Shown here piece by piece: positions 7,066-15,486 of a stretch of DNA of 64,000 bases. The notes below the pieces were generated by a model that was not told the origin of the DNA, did no database searches, and was given only the letters and a program-made list of their open reading frames with translations. This DNA is from an uncultured Oscillibacter sp. (GTDB lineage Bacteria; Bacillota; Clostridia; Oscillospirales; Oscillospiraceae). Every line of letters starts with the position of its first letter. The first letter of the stretch is position 1. Both the position numbers and the translations under genes were made by a program. Where the stretch lies: contig CAJTSM010000003.1 of the NCBI GenBank assembly GCA_910578935.1, positions 1-64,000 of the forward strand, read 5' to 3'.

Positions 7066-8450
7066 AAGTGCCGCACCACCTCAAACCGCTCCAGGGTATA
7101 CTTCTCCCGGGAACTGATGCCGCCCTTCTGCCGGGCGATGTCAATCTGCCGCTCCACCGTGTCCACTCCCTCCAGGTCGGGCAGCAGCAAACCCCGGCGG
7201 CTGCCGCAGGAGACAATCACGCCGTACCTTTTCACATCCAGCTCCGCCGGGGAGGAGATGGGCTCCGGCTGGCCCAGCACATCCACGCTGTACTCCAAAC
7301 TGTCCAGCTCCGACACCGTCACCGGCGGGAAGCGGGGGTCTCGGGCGCAGGCGGAGACAGCGTTCTGTACAATCTCCCAAGCCACGCTTTCCGTGGTGGG
7401 CCCGGTGGTGCCGATGCAGCCTCGGAGCTGGCCGTGGGCGTGGAGGGAGACAAAGGCCCCCGCAGCCTGCTCGGTCATTTCGTCGGGCAAGCCATCCGGT
7501 AAACGTTCCAGTCGCTCTCCTGTTTTCACAAAGGTCTCCAAGGACAACCGGGCCAATTTGACCCAGGGGTCCTCGGAGGCCTTTTTCTCCGCCAGCCGGG
7601 CCTGCTCCATCGCCTCACACAATTCTCCAAACCGGCGGCCCTCGTCCGGGCCGGTGACAGTGAACGTGGCCACCCCGTAGCCCACGCCGGTGACATCCTC
7701 ATAGCTGAGGAGCTTCGCCTCCACCGCCAGCCCGTCCAGCGCGCCGGCCATGATCTGGAAGGAGCGCAGACCGCACTCCGCCGCCTGTTCGCAGAGGGCA
7801 GGGTCCATGGTCAGAAAGCGCAGGAAGTCCCCGACGGCCATGGCCTCGGTAATCTGTCGGTCGAACTCCGGCCCCTCCGGGGCGAAGCCATAGGGGCCGT
7901 CGTCCCTCAGCTTGTGGGACAGGTCGCCGCTGGCGATGAACACCGCACGACGGTCCAAGCTCTCCACAGCCTGAGCGATGCACTGTCCCAGCCGGTAGTG
8001 GTCCATTGGAGAGAAGCCGGACAGGCCGATGCGGAGGATAGGGCAGTCCACTCCGGCCTCCCGCAAAAAGTACAATGGCACAAAGGTCCCGTGGTCCAGG
8101 TACGGCTCCCGCTGTCCCAGCGTCCCGACCTGGAGGCCGGCGGACTCCCCCCGGCGGATAATCTCGTCCCGCAGCGGGGCGTCATATTCCACGACCAGCT
8201 TTGCTTCGGATGCGCCGAAGGCGGACAGATCACCAGTGGCACCCCGGTCCGGGGAGATGTGGAAGTAGTTGGCGTACATAATCTGGTGGGGAGAGGTGGT
8301 GATGAGCACCTCCGGTTCCCAGGCCGCTACTTGCTTTGCGGCAGTCCGATAAGCGTCGATGGTGGCCCGTACCTCCTGCTCCCGCCCACATCCCACCGTG
8401 GGGATGATCAGCGGCGGGTGGGGAACGATGACCGCACCAAGAATAGACAT
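7062..8450 (-). CDS. AmmeMemoRadiSam protein: Memo and AMMECR1 domains fused
   Basis: 462 aa with two domains. Residues about 1-260 are Memo-like, of the LigB extradiol-dioxygenase fold (MSILGAVIVPHPPLIIPTVG, then SGDLSHKL and DHGTFVPLYFL with His residues at the expected places). Residues about 285-460 are AMMECR1 (GAFVSLHAHGQLRGCIGT, SACARDPRFPPVTVSELD). In many genomes these are separate genes; the fusion and the overlap with the radical SAM gene imply a working unit. AAGGAGG precedes the ATG. Human MEMO1 and AMMECR1 are the eukaryotic relatives. The biochemical role is unknown. Confidence 0.9.
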   Translation of the reverse strand: MSILGAVIVPHPPLIIPTVGCGREQEVRATIDAYRTAAKQVAAWEPEVLITTSPHQIMYANYFHISPDRGATGDLSAFGASEAKLVVEYDAPLRDEIIRRGESAGLQVGTLGQREPYLDHGTFVPLYFLREAGVDCPILRIGLSGFSPMDHYRLGQCIAQAVESLDRRAVFIASGDLSHKLRDDGPYGFAPEGPEFDRQITEAMAVGDFLRFLTMDPALCEQAAECGLRSFQIMAGALDGLAVEAKLLSYEDVTGVGYGVATFTVTGPDEGRRFGELCEAMEQARLAEKKASEDPWVKLARLSLETFVKTGERLERLPDGLPDEMTEQAAGAFVSLHAHGQLRGCIGTTGPTTESVAWEIVQNAVSACARDPRFPPVTVSELDSLEYSVDVLGQPEPISSPAELDVKRYGVIVSCGSRRGLLLPDLEGVDTVERQIDIARQKGGISSREKYTLERFEVVRHL

Positions 8451-8509
8451 ATCGATTCCTCCTTACTCATTTTGTGCTGCACCTGTGTCTACAAAGATAG
8501 AGGTTGCGC

Positions 8510-9265
8510 TCATTGACGGTTTAATTTCTCCCGCAGCTGCTCGACGATCTGCGCTTTCAGCGCCGCATCGACCTTCGGTGTAATCTGTTCAATCGCGGCG
8601 TCCCGGTCAGCTGCCGCCTGAGCCGCCCAGGCATTGAAATCTTCACGGCTCATGGTTCCTTTCATCACACGGGCGTAGTATTTTTTATACGCCCGTTTAT
8701 AAATTTTCCAGGTGTCCTCGTCCTGGATCTTTTTCTCGAAGACCATCCGCGCCCCGGCCTCCCGGCAGGTCCTGTTCTCCTCTCCAGGAGCGATCCGCTC
8801 GCAGTACATCGTTCGGTTTCCCTGCTCGTGGAGGAACCAGCGCCCGCACAGACGGCATTGGCGCGGCGCGTTGCCGTGCTCGATAGCCTTCCCCAATTCC
8901 ACATAGAGAAAATCGCGCAGAGAAGAAAACACATACCGTTCCGCCAGAACCCCAGTGCCGTCCTCGATAGGATGAAAAGCAAAGCACATGGAACAAGCGA
9001 CCGCCTGCTTTTCCGGCCAGAGAAACAGCGCCGCGTCTATCTCCCGCCCTCTCACGTAAGGCTTGAGGTGGCCGCCAAAGGTCTGGAGCTGACGCTCCAA
9101 ATCCCGAAGCAGCGAAATGCCCTCATTGGCGGCTTCCGTGATGTCCCCATCTATAAAGAACGCGGTAACAGCGGCGCCGTATTTAAACGGCCCCTGATCT
9201 TCAATCCAATATCCAGCACTACAGAAATCCACAGTCATCGGAAAAGTCAGTTTTGGAAAGTCCAT
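8510..9265 (-). CDS. DUF6076-type protein with CxxC zinc motif
   Basis: 251 aa, soluble. Residues about 130-170 hold CRLCGRWFLHEQGNRTMYCE followed by a further Cys (TCREAGA), resembling the treble-clef zinc segment seen at the end of CGNR-like proteins. The C-terminal third is helical and charged with a Lys/Tyr-rich part (YKRAYKKYYARVMKG). I assign it to DUF6076 from recall, with moderate certainty. It has its own promoter and an AGAGGTG ribosome site. No operon partner: the AmmeMemoRadiSam genes lie downstream on the same strand after a 59-bp gap. Confidence 0.6.
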   Translation of the reverse strand: MDFPKLTFPMTVDFCSAGYWIEDQGPFKYGAAVTAFFIDGDITEAANEGISLLRDLERQLQTFGGHLKPYVRGREIDAALFLWPEKQAVACSMCFAFHPIEDGTGVLAERYVFSSLRDFLYVELGKAIEHGNAPRQCRLCGRWFLHEQGNRTMYCERIAPGEENRTCREAGARMVFEKKIQDEDTWKIYKRAYKKYYARVMKGTMSREDFNAWAAQAAADRDAAIEQITPKVDAALKAQIVEQLREKLNRQ

Positions 9266-9353
9266 TGTAACACCTCTGGAAGTAGATTATATTTTAAAAA
9301 TATCTATTGACAATTTTATTCATGCGTGTTACTATGACAGCGTTCACAAATAG

Positions 9354-9381
9354 ACTATACCACACTTTCAGAAATAGTCAA
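9354..9381 (-). promoter_or_regulatory. Sigma-A promoter of the DUF6076 gene
   Basis: On the minus strand TTGACT (9376-9381) and TATAGT (9354-9359) are 16 bases apart, about 90 bp upstream of the start codon at 9265. Confidence 0.65.
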
Positions 9382-9799
9382 CCAAAATCCGCACCTCGAC
9401 AACTGGATATCCCCACCCTCTCTGAAGGAAACAGCGCCAGGGCCTCTGCAAAGCCGCGGCTCTGTGGGAAGAGGAGGAGCAGGACGGTGTAAGGTGCGTG
9501 GCCAACAACATTACAGAAAGGGAACTGGTGCTGGGGCGGAAAGGCACGGGGCGCGGTTCGGTCTATGGAGCAGTTTTGATGTTCCATAAAAATCCCTCCT
9601 TCCGCCCATTTTATGTTGGGAGGAAGAAAGAAGTGCGGGAAGGACTGCGGTGGTGGTATTCTGGTGTTGTATCAGCACCGTGCAGGAAAATCCTGCCCGA
9701 CACTCTTCCGTCCTTTCCAGTCATTTCCCGTGTGGGTCAACTTGTGGGTCGGCCCGAAGCGCCCAAAATAAATCTCACAAAAAAGTTGCAAAAAACAGA
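9382..9799. other. Intergenic stretch without recognisable gene
   Basis: Between the DUF6076 promoter and the tRNA terminator I see no ORF with family resemblance, ribosome site or codon pattern. An open frame at 9498-9836 runs through the terminator and looks non-coding. A GTGGGTC motif occurs twice at about 9733-9751. A decayed integrase next to the tRNA cluster is conceivable but not supported. Confidence 0.4.
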
Positions 9800-9804
9800 G
9801 AAAA

Positions 9805-9836
9805 CCCGCCGAAACCATGCGGTTTCGGCGGGCTAA
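9805..9836 (-). terminator. Terminator of the tRNA unit
   Basis: CCCGCCGAAACC (9805-9816) pairs perfectly with GGTTTCGGCGGG (9821-9832). Read on the minus strand it follows tRNA-Val directly and leads into a T-rich stretch (TTTTCTCTGTTTTTTG). Confidence 0.8.
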
Positions 9837-9839
9837 TGG

Positions 9840-9913
9840 TGGAGACTACTGGACTCGAACCAGTGGCCTCATGCGTGTGAAGCATGCGCTCTAACCAGCT
9901 GAGCTAAGCCTCC
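9840..9913 (-). tRNA. tRNA-Val (anticodon CAC)
   Basis: The minus strand folds with acceptor GGAGGCT/AGTCTCC, D arm GCTC/GAGC, anticodon stem CATGC/GCATG with loop TTCACAC, and T arm ACTGG-TTCGAGT-CCAGT. The anticodon CAC reads GUG. CCA is not encoded. It is last in the Met-Glu-Val unit, immediately before the terminator. Confidence 0.92.
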
Positions 9914-9945
9914 GATGAAAGAAACAAAAGAGAGGGGGGCGGTGG

Positions 9946-9985
9946 TATCCCAAAAGACGCCGAAAAGGACGACGTCTTATGGGAT
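9946..9985. repeat. Hairpin between tRNA-Glu and tRNA-Val
   Basis: ATCCCAAAAGACG and CGTCTTATGGGAT pair at 12 of 13 positions with a short loop. It is placed directly after the tRNA-Glu CCA end on the transcribed strand, so it may act in processing or attenuation of the tRNA transcript. Confidence 0.6.
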
Positions 9986-10060
9986 GGTGACCCGTACGGG
10001 ATTCGAACCCATGTTACAGCCGTGAAAGGGCCGTGTCTTAACCACTTGACCAACGGGCCA
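9985..10060 (-). tRNA. tRNA-Glu (anticodon TTC)
   Basis: Acceptor TGGCCCG/CGGGTCA, anticodon stem CGGCC/GGCTG with loop CTTTCAC, T arm TGGGT-TCGAATC-CCGTA (outer pair T-A), and an encoded CCA end. Anticodon TTC decodes GAA/GAG. Note that gluQ, which charges glutamate onto queuosine, is also in this window but acts on tRNA-Asp. Confidence 0.92.
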
Positions 10061-10187
10061 TCGTCGAAGAAACTCGCTCCATTCCGTTCCTGCCTTTGGC
10101 GAGAACTCCTTATCCGCTCCTTCCTTCTCCTCCTACATCAAAAATCTACTGATTTTTGGTGATTTTAGAACGAAGGACGGGGACAGG

Positions 10188-10224
10188 GCTTCCATGAAGC
10201 GCCGTACGGCGCTTCATGGAAAGC
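10188..10224. repeat. Long near-perfect hairpin after tRNA-Met
   Basis: GCTTCCATGAAGCGCC and GGCGCTTCATGGAAAGC form a 16-bp stem (one bulged A) around GTAC. It abuts the CCA end of tRNA-Met on the transcribed strand. It has no T tail, so a processing or spacer role is as likely as termination. Confidence 0.7.
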
Positions 10225-10301
10225 TGGTAGCGGCACCTGGATTTGAACCGGGGACACTGCGGGTATGAACCGCATGCTCTAGCCAACTGAGCTATGCCGC
10301 C
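10225..10301 (-). tRNA. tRNA-Met, elongator type (anticodon CAT)
   Basis: Acceptor GGCGGCA/TGCCGCT, D arm GCTC/GAGC, anticodon stem TGCGG/CCGCA with loop TTCATAC, T arm CCCGG-TTCAAAT-CCAGG, and an encoded CCA. It lacks the GGG/CCC anticodon stem of initiator tRNA. A tRNA-Ile2 whose CAT is modified by TilS cannot be fully excluded. First in the three-tRNA unit. Confidence 0.9.
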
Positions 10302-10330
10302 ATGTCTGCCGCCCGTAACGGACAAATGAT

Positions 10331-10360
10331 ACTATAGCAGATGCCCCTTGGTTTTGTCAA
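10331..10360 (-). promoter_or_regulatory. Promoter of the tRNA unit
   Basis: TTGACA (10355-10360) and TATAGT (10331-10336) on the minus strand are separated by 18 bases, 30 bp upstream of tRNA-Met. Confidence 0.75.
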
Positions 10361-10513
10361 GCCTTTCCTTGATTTTTCTTCAAAATTTTCTACAGAGTCC
10401 GGCGGACTTCGCCAGGGAGAAATATTTTTGAGCTTCCCCCCTTGACTCTCCCCCCAGGGGAGGGCTTATGCTGTCCTTGAGCTCAAGATTCACAACGTTG
10501 TGGAGGAACTGTT

Positions 10514-11332
10514 ATGCTGAAAATCGGCGAATTTTCCAGGCTCTCCAGAGTCAGCATCCGCGCCCTGCGCCGTTACGACGAGGCCGGACTTTTGGTTCCG
10601 GCCTCCATTGACCCCTTCACTGGCTACCGCTATTACAGCGAACGCCAGCTTCCCTCCGCCAACCGCATCCGGGCTCTCCGGGACATGGGCTTCCCCCTAG
10701 CCGCTGTCCGGGAGGTACTGGGCTGCTACGATGATCCCGGGGCGCTGGAGCGCTGCCTGATTTTACAGCAGGCGTCGGCGCGGGAGGCGATGGAAGAGGC
10801 GGAGCGGCGGCTGCGCCTGCTGGATACAGCCTTAGAACGCCTCAGAAAGGATGAAAGCAAGATGAGATACGATGTGACAGTTAAAACCCTGCCGGAGCGG
10901 CAGGTGGCCAGCGTGCGGAAGATTATCCCCAATTACGACAGGGAAGGGGACCTGTGGCACATCTACTGCCAGGAAACCGCCCGGATGAACATCCAAGACG
11001 GGGACCCGGTGCTTTGTACCGCTATGTACTATGACGGCGAATTTAAGGAGCAGGACGTGGATGTAGAAATCCAGAAAAATGTGGTGGGGACCTACTCCGA
11101 CACGGAGCACGTGAAGTTCAAAACCGTCCCGGCGGTACAAGTGGCCTCCGCCACCTTCCGGGGAAGCTATGATCAGATTTCCGCTGTGAACGAGGCTGTG
11201 ACCGCCTGGGTGGAGGACAACGGCTGGGCTTTCGACGGGTTGTTCTTCAACATCTACCATGTCAGTCCCCACGAGACACGGAATCCCGACGAGTTCGTCA
11301 CCGAGGTTTGCTACCCCGTGAAGCGGAGGTGA
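10514..11332 (+). CDS. MerR-family regulator with GyrI-like effector domain
   Basis: 272 aa. The N-terminal winged helix (MLKIGEFSRLSRVSIRALRR, then YDEAGLLVPASIDPFTGYRYY) is a MerR DNA-binding domain, followed by the dimerising coiled coil (about 75-115) and a C-terminal GyrI-like small-molecule pocket from about residue 120 (VKTLPERQVASVRKIIP to EVCYPV). This BmrR-like layout senses hydrophobic or drug-like ligands and activates promoters with long spacers. No efflux gene is adjacent; the convergent neighbour is a cell-wall hydrolase. A second stand-alone GyrI-like gene lies at 13342. A GGAGG site precedes the ATG. Confidence 0.88.
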   Translation: MLKIGEFSRLSRVSIRALRRYDEAGLLVPASIDPFTGYRYYSERQLPSANRIRALRDMGFPLAAVREVLGCYDDPGALERCLILQQASAREAMEEAERRLRLLDTALERLRKDESKMRYDVTVKTLPERQVASVRKIIPNYDREGDLWHIYCQETARMNIQDGDPVLCTAMYYDGEFKEQDVDVEIQKNVVGTYSDTEHVKFKTVPAVQVASATFRGSYDQISAVNEAVTAWVEDNGWAFDGLFFNIYHVSPHETRNPDEFVTEVCYPVKRR

Positions 11333-11337
11333 CAGAC

Positions 11338-11366
11338 AGCCCCGGCGGAAATCCGCCGGGGCTGTT
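11338..11366. terminator. Bidirectional terminator
   Basis: AGCCCCGGCGGA pairs with TCCGCCGGGGCT around AA, between two convergent genes, followed by TTT on the plus strand. Confidence 0.8.
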
Positions 11367-11369
11367 TCC

Positions 11370-13133
11370 TTACCGGATAAACTGAATATTTGCATCCACA
11401 TTGCCGCCGATGCCGGCGACGGAGCACTTGCTGGAGAACTGCCAGTAATCCGGCTGATAGTAGAGGGTGGGGCACAGCTTTTCAGAAGAATCGCTCTTAT
11501 ACTCAGGATACCAGCAGAGATACGGAGCGATGGCGCCTTGGTCATATTTTGTGTAGGCAACATAAGAACTTTGATAGATCATGGGCGTGTACCCTGCTTC
11601 CTGGATGCGCTTGCAGAAGGCGATGGCACAGGCAGTGGCCATCTCCGGCGCAATGCCATAAACCCGGTAAGAAGAGTTGCCCATTTCCCAGTCATAGGCC
11701 ACAGGGCCGTTGATCTGCAGGCCCTGAAGGCACTGGATGACGAACTCCGCCTCTTCAATTGCCTCCTCCACGGTAATGGCCTGGGCAAAGAAATATACGC
11801 CTGTTTCAATTCCCGCAGCCATAGCGCCTTGGATATTCTGGCGGTAGAAGGCATCCTCGGCAATTTTGCCGGAAGAATAGCCCCGGAGGCCGACTCGGAT
11901 GAAAGCAAATTCCACGCCGTCATTTCGAACAGCCTGCCAGTCGATGGTTTCGTTCTCGCTGGCCCGGTTCTGATAGGCGGAGACATCTATGCCAAAGCGG
12001 GTGCGGAACTGAGAACCTATGTAGGCCAGCCGGTCCGGATGGTCTGCAGCCCAGATAAAGTCCCCGTGCTGAAGGCGGCTCCGCTCCCTGCCTGCGTAAA
12101 CAGGGATTTGCCGTTCGTCGTATTGAAAGGTTTCTCCGGTGAGCACGCCGGGAGTATAGACTTCCATGGGCTGAATGCCGGGACCGGCAGGTTGTGCCGG
12201 TTCATTGGGCGTATTGGAAGAGACGGGAGGGGGCGTTACAACAATGCCCCAGTCAAAATCCTCTCCGGAGCTTGGGGTTCCGGGCTGCTCCGGCGGGGCG
12301 GGCTGCTCCGGCACAACGGGGAGAGGTTCTCCGGAGGGGTGGGTGATCTGAGGCGTAATGGAGCTGAAATTACGAATCTCCCCGGAAACTGTTACATTGT
12401 CCAATGTGACGGTTCCGGTGACACCTGGAGCGATGAGCAGGTCCCCGGAAACGGTCATGTTGGACAGCGCAGCACCTCCGGCAGCGTTGATGAGGAGGGT
12501 TCCCTCCACGTCGTTGGAGTAGTTTTCGCTGTTTTGAATCAGTACCTGTATCATGTTGTTCAAAAGGTTTACCAATTCCGCCCGGGTCAGGGGTTCCGTA
12601 GGGCGGAAACTGTCCTCCACCGCGTCGGTAATCCAGCCACGGGCAGTGAGCTCCGCGATGTAGGGCCGGGCGTAATTTGCGATCTGCGCCTCATCGTGGT
12701 ATGTAAGGGCATGGTCCGTACCGCCCAGCTGGAAGGCCCGGGCCACCATGGTCATAGCCTGCTGGCGGGTGATGCTGTCCCCCGGCAGGGCTTTGCCTTC
12801 GCTGCCCAGGTAAACCCCTGCGGCGTTGAGCTTTAAAATAGAGTCCTCCCAGCGGTTTCCTTTAGTGTCGGAGAAGGTTCCGGAGGGGGCGGCGGCCTGG
12901 AACTGAAGGAAACGGTCCAGGATTCCGGCAAAGGCTCCCCTGGTGATGGAGTCGTCAGGCCGGAAGGAACCGTCGTCGTACCCTTGGAGTACTCCGTATT
13001 CTTGGCTCCACTTGTTGACGGCGGTTTCAGCCCAGTGACCGGCCGTGTCGGTGAAAGCCATGGCTGGGGTGAGGAGCAGGGCCCCGGCGAGAAGGCCGGA
13101 GAGGATGCGTTTGGGCAGTCGAATTTGACGCAT
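11370..13133 (-). CDS. SLH-anchored GH25 lysozyme-type cell-wall hydrolase
   Basis: 587 aa, exported. The signal peptide (MRQIRLPKRILSGLLAGALL to AMA) is followed by three SLH repeats (about 27-210; FTDTAGHWAETAVNKW, FSDTKGNRWEDSILKL, YIAELTARGWITD), which bind wall polysaccharide. A small beta-rich repeat and a Pro-rich linker come next. From about residue 375 there is a glycoside hydrolase 25 domain (RFGIDVSAYQNRAS, FAFIRVGLRGYSSG, PVAYDWEM with the catalytic Asp/Glu, DYWQFSS). It would cut peptidoglycan between MurNAc and GlcNAc. It is monocistronic with its own promoter. Confidence 0.92.
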   Translation of the reverse strand: MRQIRLPKRILSGLLAGALLLTPAMAFTDTAGHWAETAVNKWSQEYGVLQGYDDGSFRPDDSITRGAFAGILDRFLQFQAAAPSGTFSDTKGNRWEDSILKLNAAGVYLGSEGKALPGDSITRQQAMTMVARAFQLGGTDHALTYHDEAQIANYARPYIAELTARGWITDAVEDSFRPTEPLTRAELVNLLNNMIQVLIQNSENYSNDVEGTLLINAAGGAALSNMTVSGDLLIAPGVTGTVTLDNVTVSGEIRNFSSITPQITHPSGEPLPVVPEQPAPPEQPGTPSSGEDFDWGIVVTPPPVSSNTPNEPAQPAGPGIQPMEVYTPGVLTGETFQYDERQIPVYAGRERSRLQHGDFIWAADHPDRLAYIGSQFRTRFGIDVSAYQNRASENETIDWQAVRNDGVEFAFIRVGLRGYSSGKIAEDAFYRQNIQGAMAAGIETGVYFFAQAITVEEAIEEAEFVIQCLQGLQINGPVAYDWEMGNSSYRVYGIAPEMATACAIAFCKRIQEAGYTPMIYQSSYVAYTKYDQGAIAPYLCWYPEYKSDSSEKLCPTLYYQPDYWQFSSKCSVAGIGGNVDANIQFIR

Positions 13134-13228
13134 AGTGGTTTCCTTTCGTCGGTTTTTGTCGAAACGGTATGTAAAAAAAGCCCGCCGCCCGCCGGGGCCG
13201 CGGCAGTGGTCCGCGCTGACAATTATTT

Positions 13229-13257
13229 ATTATATAGGAAATCTGCCTCCCGGTCAA
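13229..13257 (-). promoter_or_regulatory. Promoter of the SLH/GH25 gene
   Basis: TTGACC (13252-13257), a 17-base spacer and TATAAT (13229-13234) on the minus strand, about 95 bp before the start codon. Confidence 0.75.
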
Positions 13258-13341
13258 TATTTTGGGTTGGATTTCCAGAAATAACATATGCTTGCGTTTT
13301 CCGCGAAACCTGATAAACTGATTTCAGAAAGGGTGGTGAGC

Positions 13342-13986
13342 ATGGCTTTTGATTTTAAGAAGGAGTTTAGGGAGTTCTATTTGCCTAAGGGAAAACCGGA
13401 GGTCGTGACGGTGCCGGAGATGAACTATATCGCCGTGAAGGGTAGGGGAGATCCCAATCAGGAGGGCGGGGCCTACCAGCAGGCTATGGGTGTGTTGTAC
13501 GCCGTGGCCTACACGCTGAAAATGAGCTATAAGAGCGACTACCACATTGAGGGGTTTTTTGAGTATGTGGTCCCGCCCCTGGAGGGTTTCTGGCGGCAAG
13601 AGGGGGGAGGCGGCATTGATTACAGAAATAAGGACGGCTTCCTCTGGACCTCCGCCATCCGTCTCCCGGACTTTGTGACGCGGAAAGATTTTTCCTGGGC
13701 GGTGGAAACCGCCTCCCGGAAGAAGGGCCTGGATTGCTCCGCCGCCGAGTTCTTGACGGTGGACGAAGGCGTCTGTGTTCAGATCATGCACCTGGGTTCC
13801 TTTGACTCCGAGCCGGAGTCAGTGGCGAAGATGGATGCTTTTATCCAGGAGCAGGGCTACGCCAACGATCTGAGCGAGTCCCGGCAGCACCATGAGATCT
13901 ACCTATCCGATGCTCGGAGGGTCCCGCCGGAGAAATGGAAAACCGTCATCCGGCACCCAATCGTCAGAACTAACTGCACTCCGTAA
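13342..13986 (+). CDS. GyrI-like small-molecule-binding protein
   Basis: I took the ATG at 13342 (MAFDFKKEFREFYLPKGKPE), preceded by AGGGTGGTGAG; an in-frame upstream ATG at 13288 lacks such a site. The 214-aa product has the GyrI-like/SOUL-fold pattern of the COG4832 group: a VTVPEMNYIAVKGRGDP start, GFLWTSAIRLPDFVTRKDF in the middle and a YLSDARRVPPEKWKTVIRHP ending. Such stand-alone proteins bind ligands or hydrolyse cyclopropanoid toxins. Substrate unknown. Monocistronic. Confidence 0.85.
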   Translation: MAFDFKKEFREFYLPKGKPEVVTVPEMNYIAVKGRGDPNQEGGAYQQAMGVLYAVAYTLKMSYKSDYHIEGFFEYVVPPLEGFWRQEGGGGIDYRNKDGFLWTSAIRLPDFVTRKDFSWAVETASRKKGLDCSAAEFLTVDEGVCVQIMHLGSFDSEPESVAKMDAFIQEQGYANDLSESRQHHEIYLSDARRVPPEKWKTVIRHPIVRTNCTP

Positions 13987-14076
13987 TACCCGTCCTGTGG
14001 ACAGGTTTTACGCCGTTCCGTTTGTTCTTCCTCTCCCCACGAAAACCGTTTCGCTTACGTTTCGCGGGGGCCTTGA

Positions 14077-14112
14077 AAGAAGCCTCCCCGCCGTGTGACG
14101 GGGAGGCGGTTT
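14077..14112. terminator. Bidirectional terminator
   Basis: GCCTCCCCG pairs with CGGGGAGGC around CCGTGTGA, followed by TTTTC on the plus strand, between convergent genes. Confidence 0.75.
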
Positions 14113-15486
14113 TCATTGGTATTCGAATTTTACCCGCAGACACTTTCGGGGCTGGAGGGGCCCGGCGGGCTCCTCCCGGGCGATGGAATCTCCCCGGAAC
14201 ACCGACAGGGCCAGGCCGATGAGGGCCATGTCCACCACCGTCTGGAAGTTCCCCACCACCAGGGGCAGGCTGGCGGAGAACAGCACAAAGCCGAAATTCA
14301 GCGCCGCGCTGAACAGCATCTGAAGTCCCAAAGTCAGGACCACCGCCAGGACCACGAAGCGTCCCGGCAGATAGCTCTGCCGCAGACCCTTCACCAGCAG
14401 CCAGAGGAGCAAAACCCCCAGCGCCGCCAGCAGGACCAGCAGGGGGACCCAGCCCCAGGCCACCGCCATGGAGGCAGGGAGGAAGTCGTGAGAGAAGTCG
14501 ATGGGCCGCATCTCCTGGCCCCCGCCGAAGACCCGCGCCCCCGCGTTGACCGACAGGGCGGCCTCGCCGCTGATGGACCGCAGAGGGGGGACGTCCTTCC
14601 AGAATGTGTTCAGCATCCAGCCCATGTAGCCCGGGCCCTCCTTCGCCAGCTCCGGCCGGAGAGCAATCAGAACCCGAAGCAGGAAGGAATTGAGATACTT
14701 GAAAAAGAGGAGGGCCAGGAGGCCGAGAACGACGGCCAGGACCGCAACGACGCTTTTCCGTTTGCCGATGCCGAACCAGTCCCGTCCCGCCGCGTAGAGC
14801 GTCAGCACCAGGCCGGAGAACAGCAGCACCGAAAGACCCGACATGGCGGGAACAACGGCGCAGCCCGCCGCCAGGGGAACGCCGCCCAAGATGGTCAGGA
14901 GAAGCCCCCTCCAGCCCCTGCCCCGGAATGTATAGAGCCAGAGGGTATAGACGAGTGGATAAAATGTTGTTGTAAGTGAAGTGAGATAAAAAGGATGCAG
15001 AACTGTATTGAGCAGGACCGGTAGCACCAGCACTGCGATGTACACGGCCCGGCCATGCCGGACCAGCCGGGAGACGTCGAGAAAATACGTGCCCAGCATC
15101 AGCGCCGTGCCCAGCCCCAGGGTGGCCAGGGAGGCCAGGGCTTTCACCATCACTTGTTCCCTGCTGGGATAGGGACTCGCCTGGAGAAACGCCACCCGCA
15201 GGACCGCTCCGATTACCGCCAGAGCTATCGTCAATCCCAGCAGTCCCCATTGGGGCCGGGGCCTATGTACCCGGTCCAGCTCCGTGCCCACGGTCACCGG
15301 GTCCCCCATGTCCTCCACCGCCAGCCGCTCCGCCTCCTCCGGGGACTTCCCCTCCTTGAGGAAATCATCCCGCTGGTCCTCCAGGTGCCGCTCCAGCTCC
15401 CGGACCAGGACGGGCCGGGCCCGCTTCCAGCGGATCTGCCCCTGCACCGTTTCCAAGTAGGCTTGTATCGTTTTATGCTCCGGCAA
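14113..15486 (-). CDS. Membrane protein with permease-prefix domain and FtsW/RodA-like (SEDS) core
   Basis: 457 aa. Residues 1-70 are a soluble permease-prefix domain 1 (KTIQAYLETVQGQIRWKRAR, EERLAVEDMGDP), seen on proteins co-transcribed with PadR regulators. The rest is multi-pass membrane, about nine or ten segments. The last part (DFSHDFLPASMAVAWGWVPL, then NFQTVVDMALIGLALSVFRG) resembles the end of FtsW/RodA/SpoVE peptidoglycan glycosyltransferases, but the conserved catalytic Asp region was not verified. It overlaps padR by 14 bp, so it is likely controlled by that repressor. Possible role in envelope stress or wall synthesis (inference). Confidence 0.75.
   Translation of the reverse strand: MPEHKTIQAYLETVQGQIRWKRARPVLVRELERHLEDQRDDFLKEGKSPEEAERLAVEDMGDPVTVGTELDRVHRPRPQWGLLGLTIALAVIGAVLRVAFLQASPYPSREQVMVKALASLATLGLGTALMLGTYFLDVSRLVRHGRAVYIAVLVLPVLLNTVLHPFYLTSLTTTFYPLVYTLWLYTFRGRGWRGLLLTILGGVPLAAGCAVVPAMSGLSVLLFSGLVLTLYAAGRDWFGIGKRKSVVAVLAVVLGLLALLFFKYLNSFLLRVLIALRPELAKEGPGYMGWMLNTFWKDVPPLRSISGEAALSVNAGARVFGGGQEMRPIDFSHDFLPASMAVAWGWVPLLVLLAALGVLLLWLLVKGLRQSYLPGRFVVLAVVLTLGLQMLFSAALNFGFVLFSASLPLVVGNFQTVVDMALIGLALSVFRGDSIAREEPAGPLQPRKCLRVKFEYQ

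Noticed and set aside
9498..9836. Possible small ORF before tRNA-Val
   Set aside because: Runs through a strong terminator stem and has no ribosome site or recognisable content.
11538..12836. 432-codon open frame opposite the SLH/GH25 gene
   Set aside because: Antisense shadow without a ribosome site; the opposite strand has clear domains.
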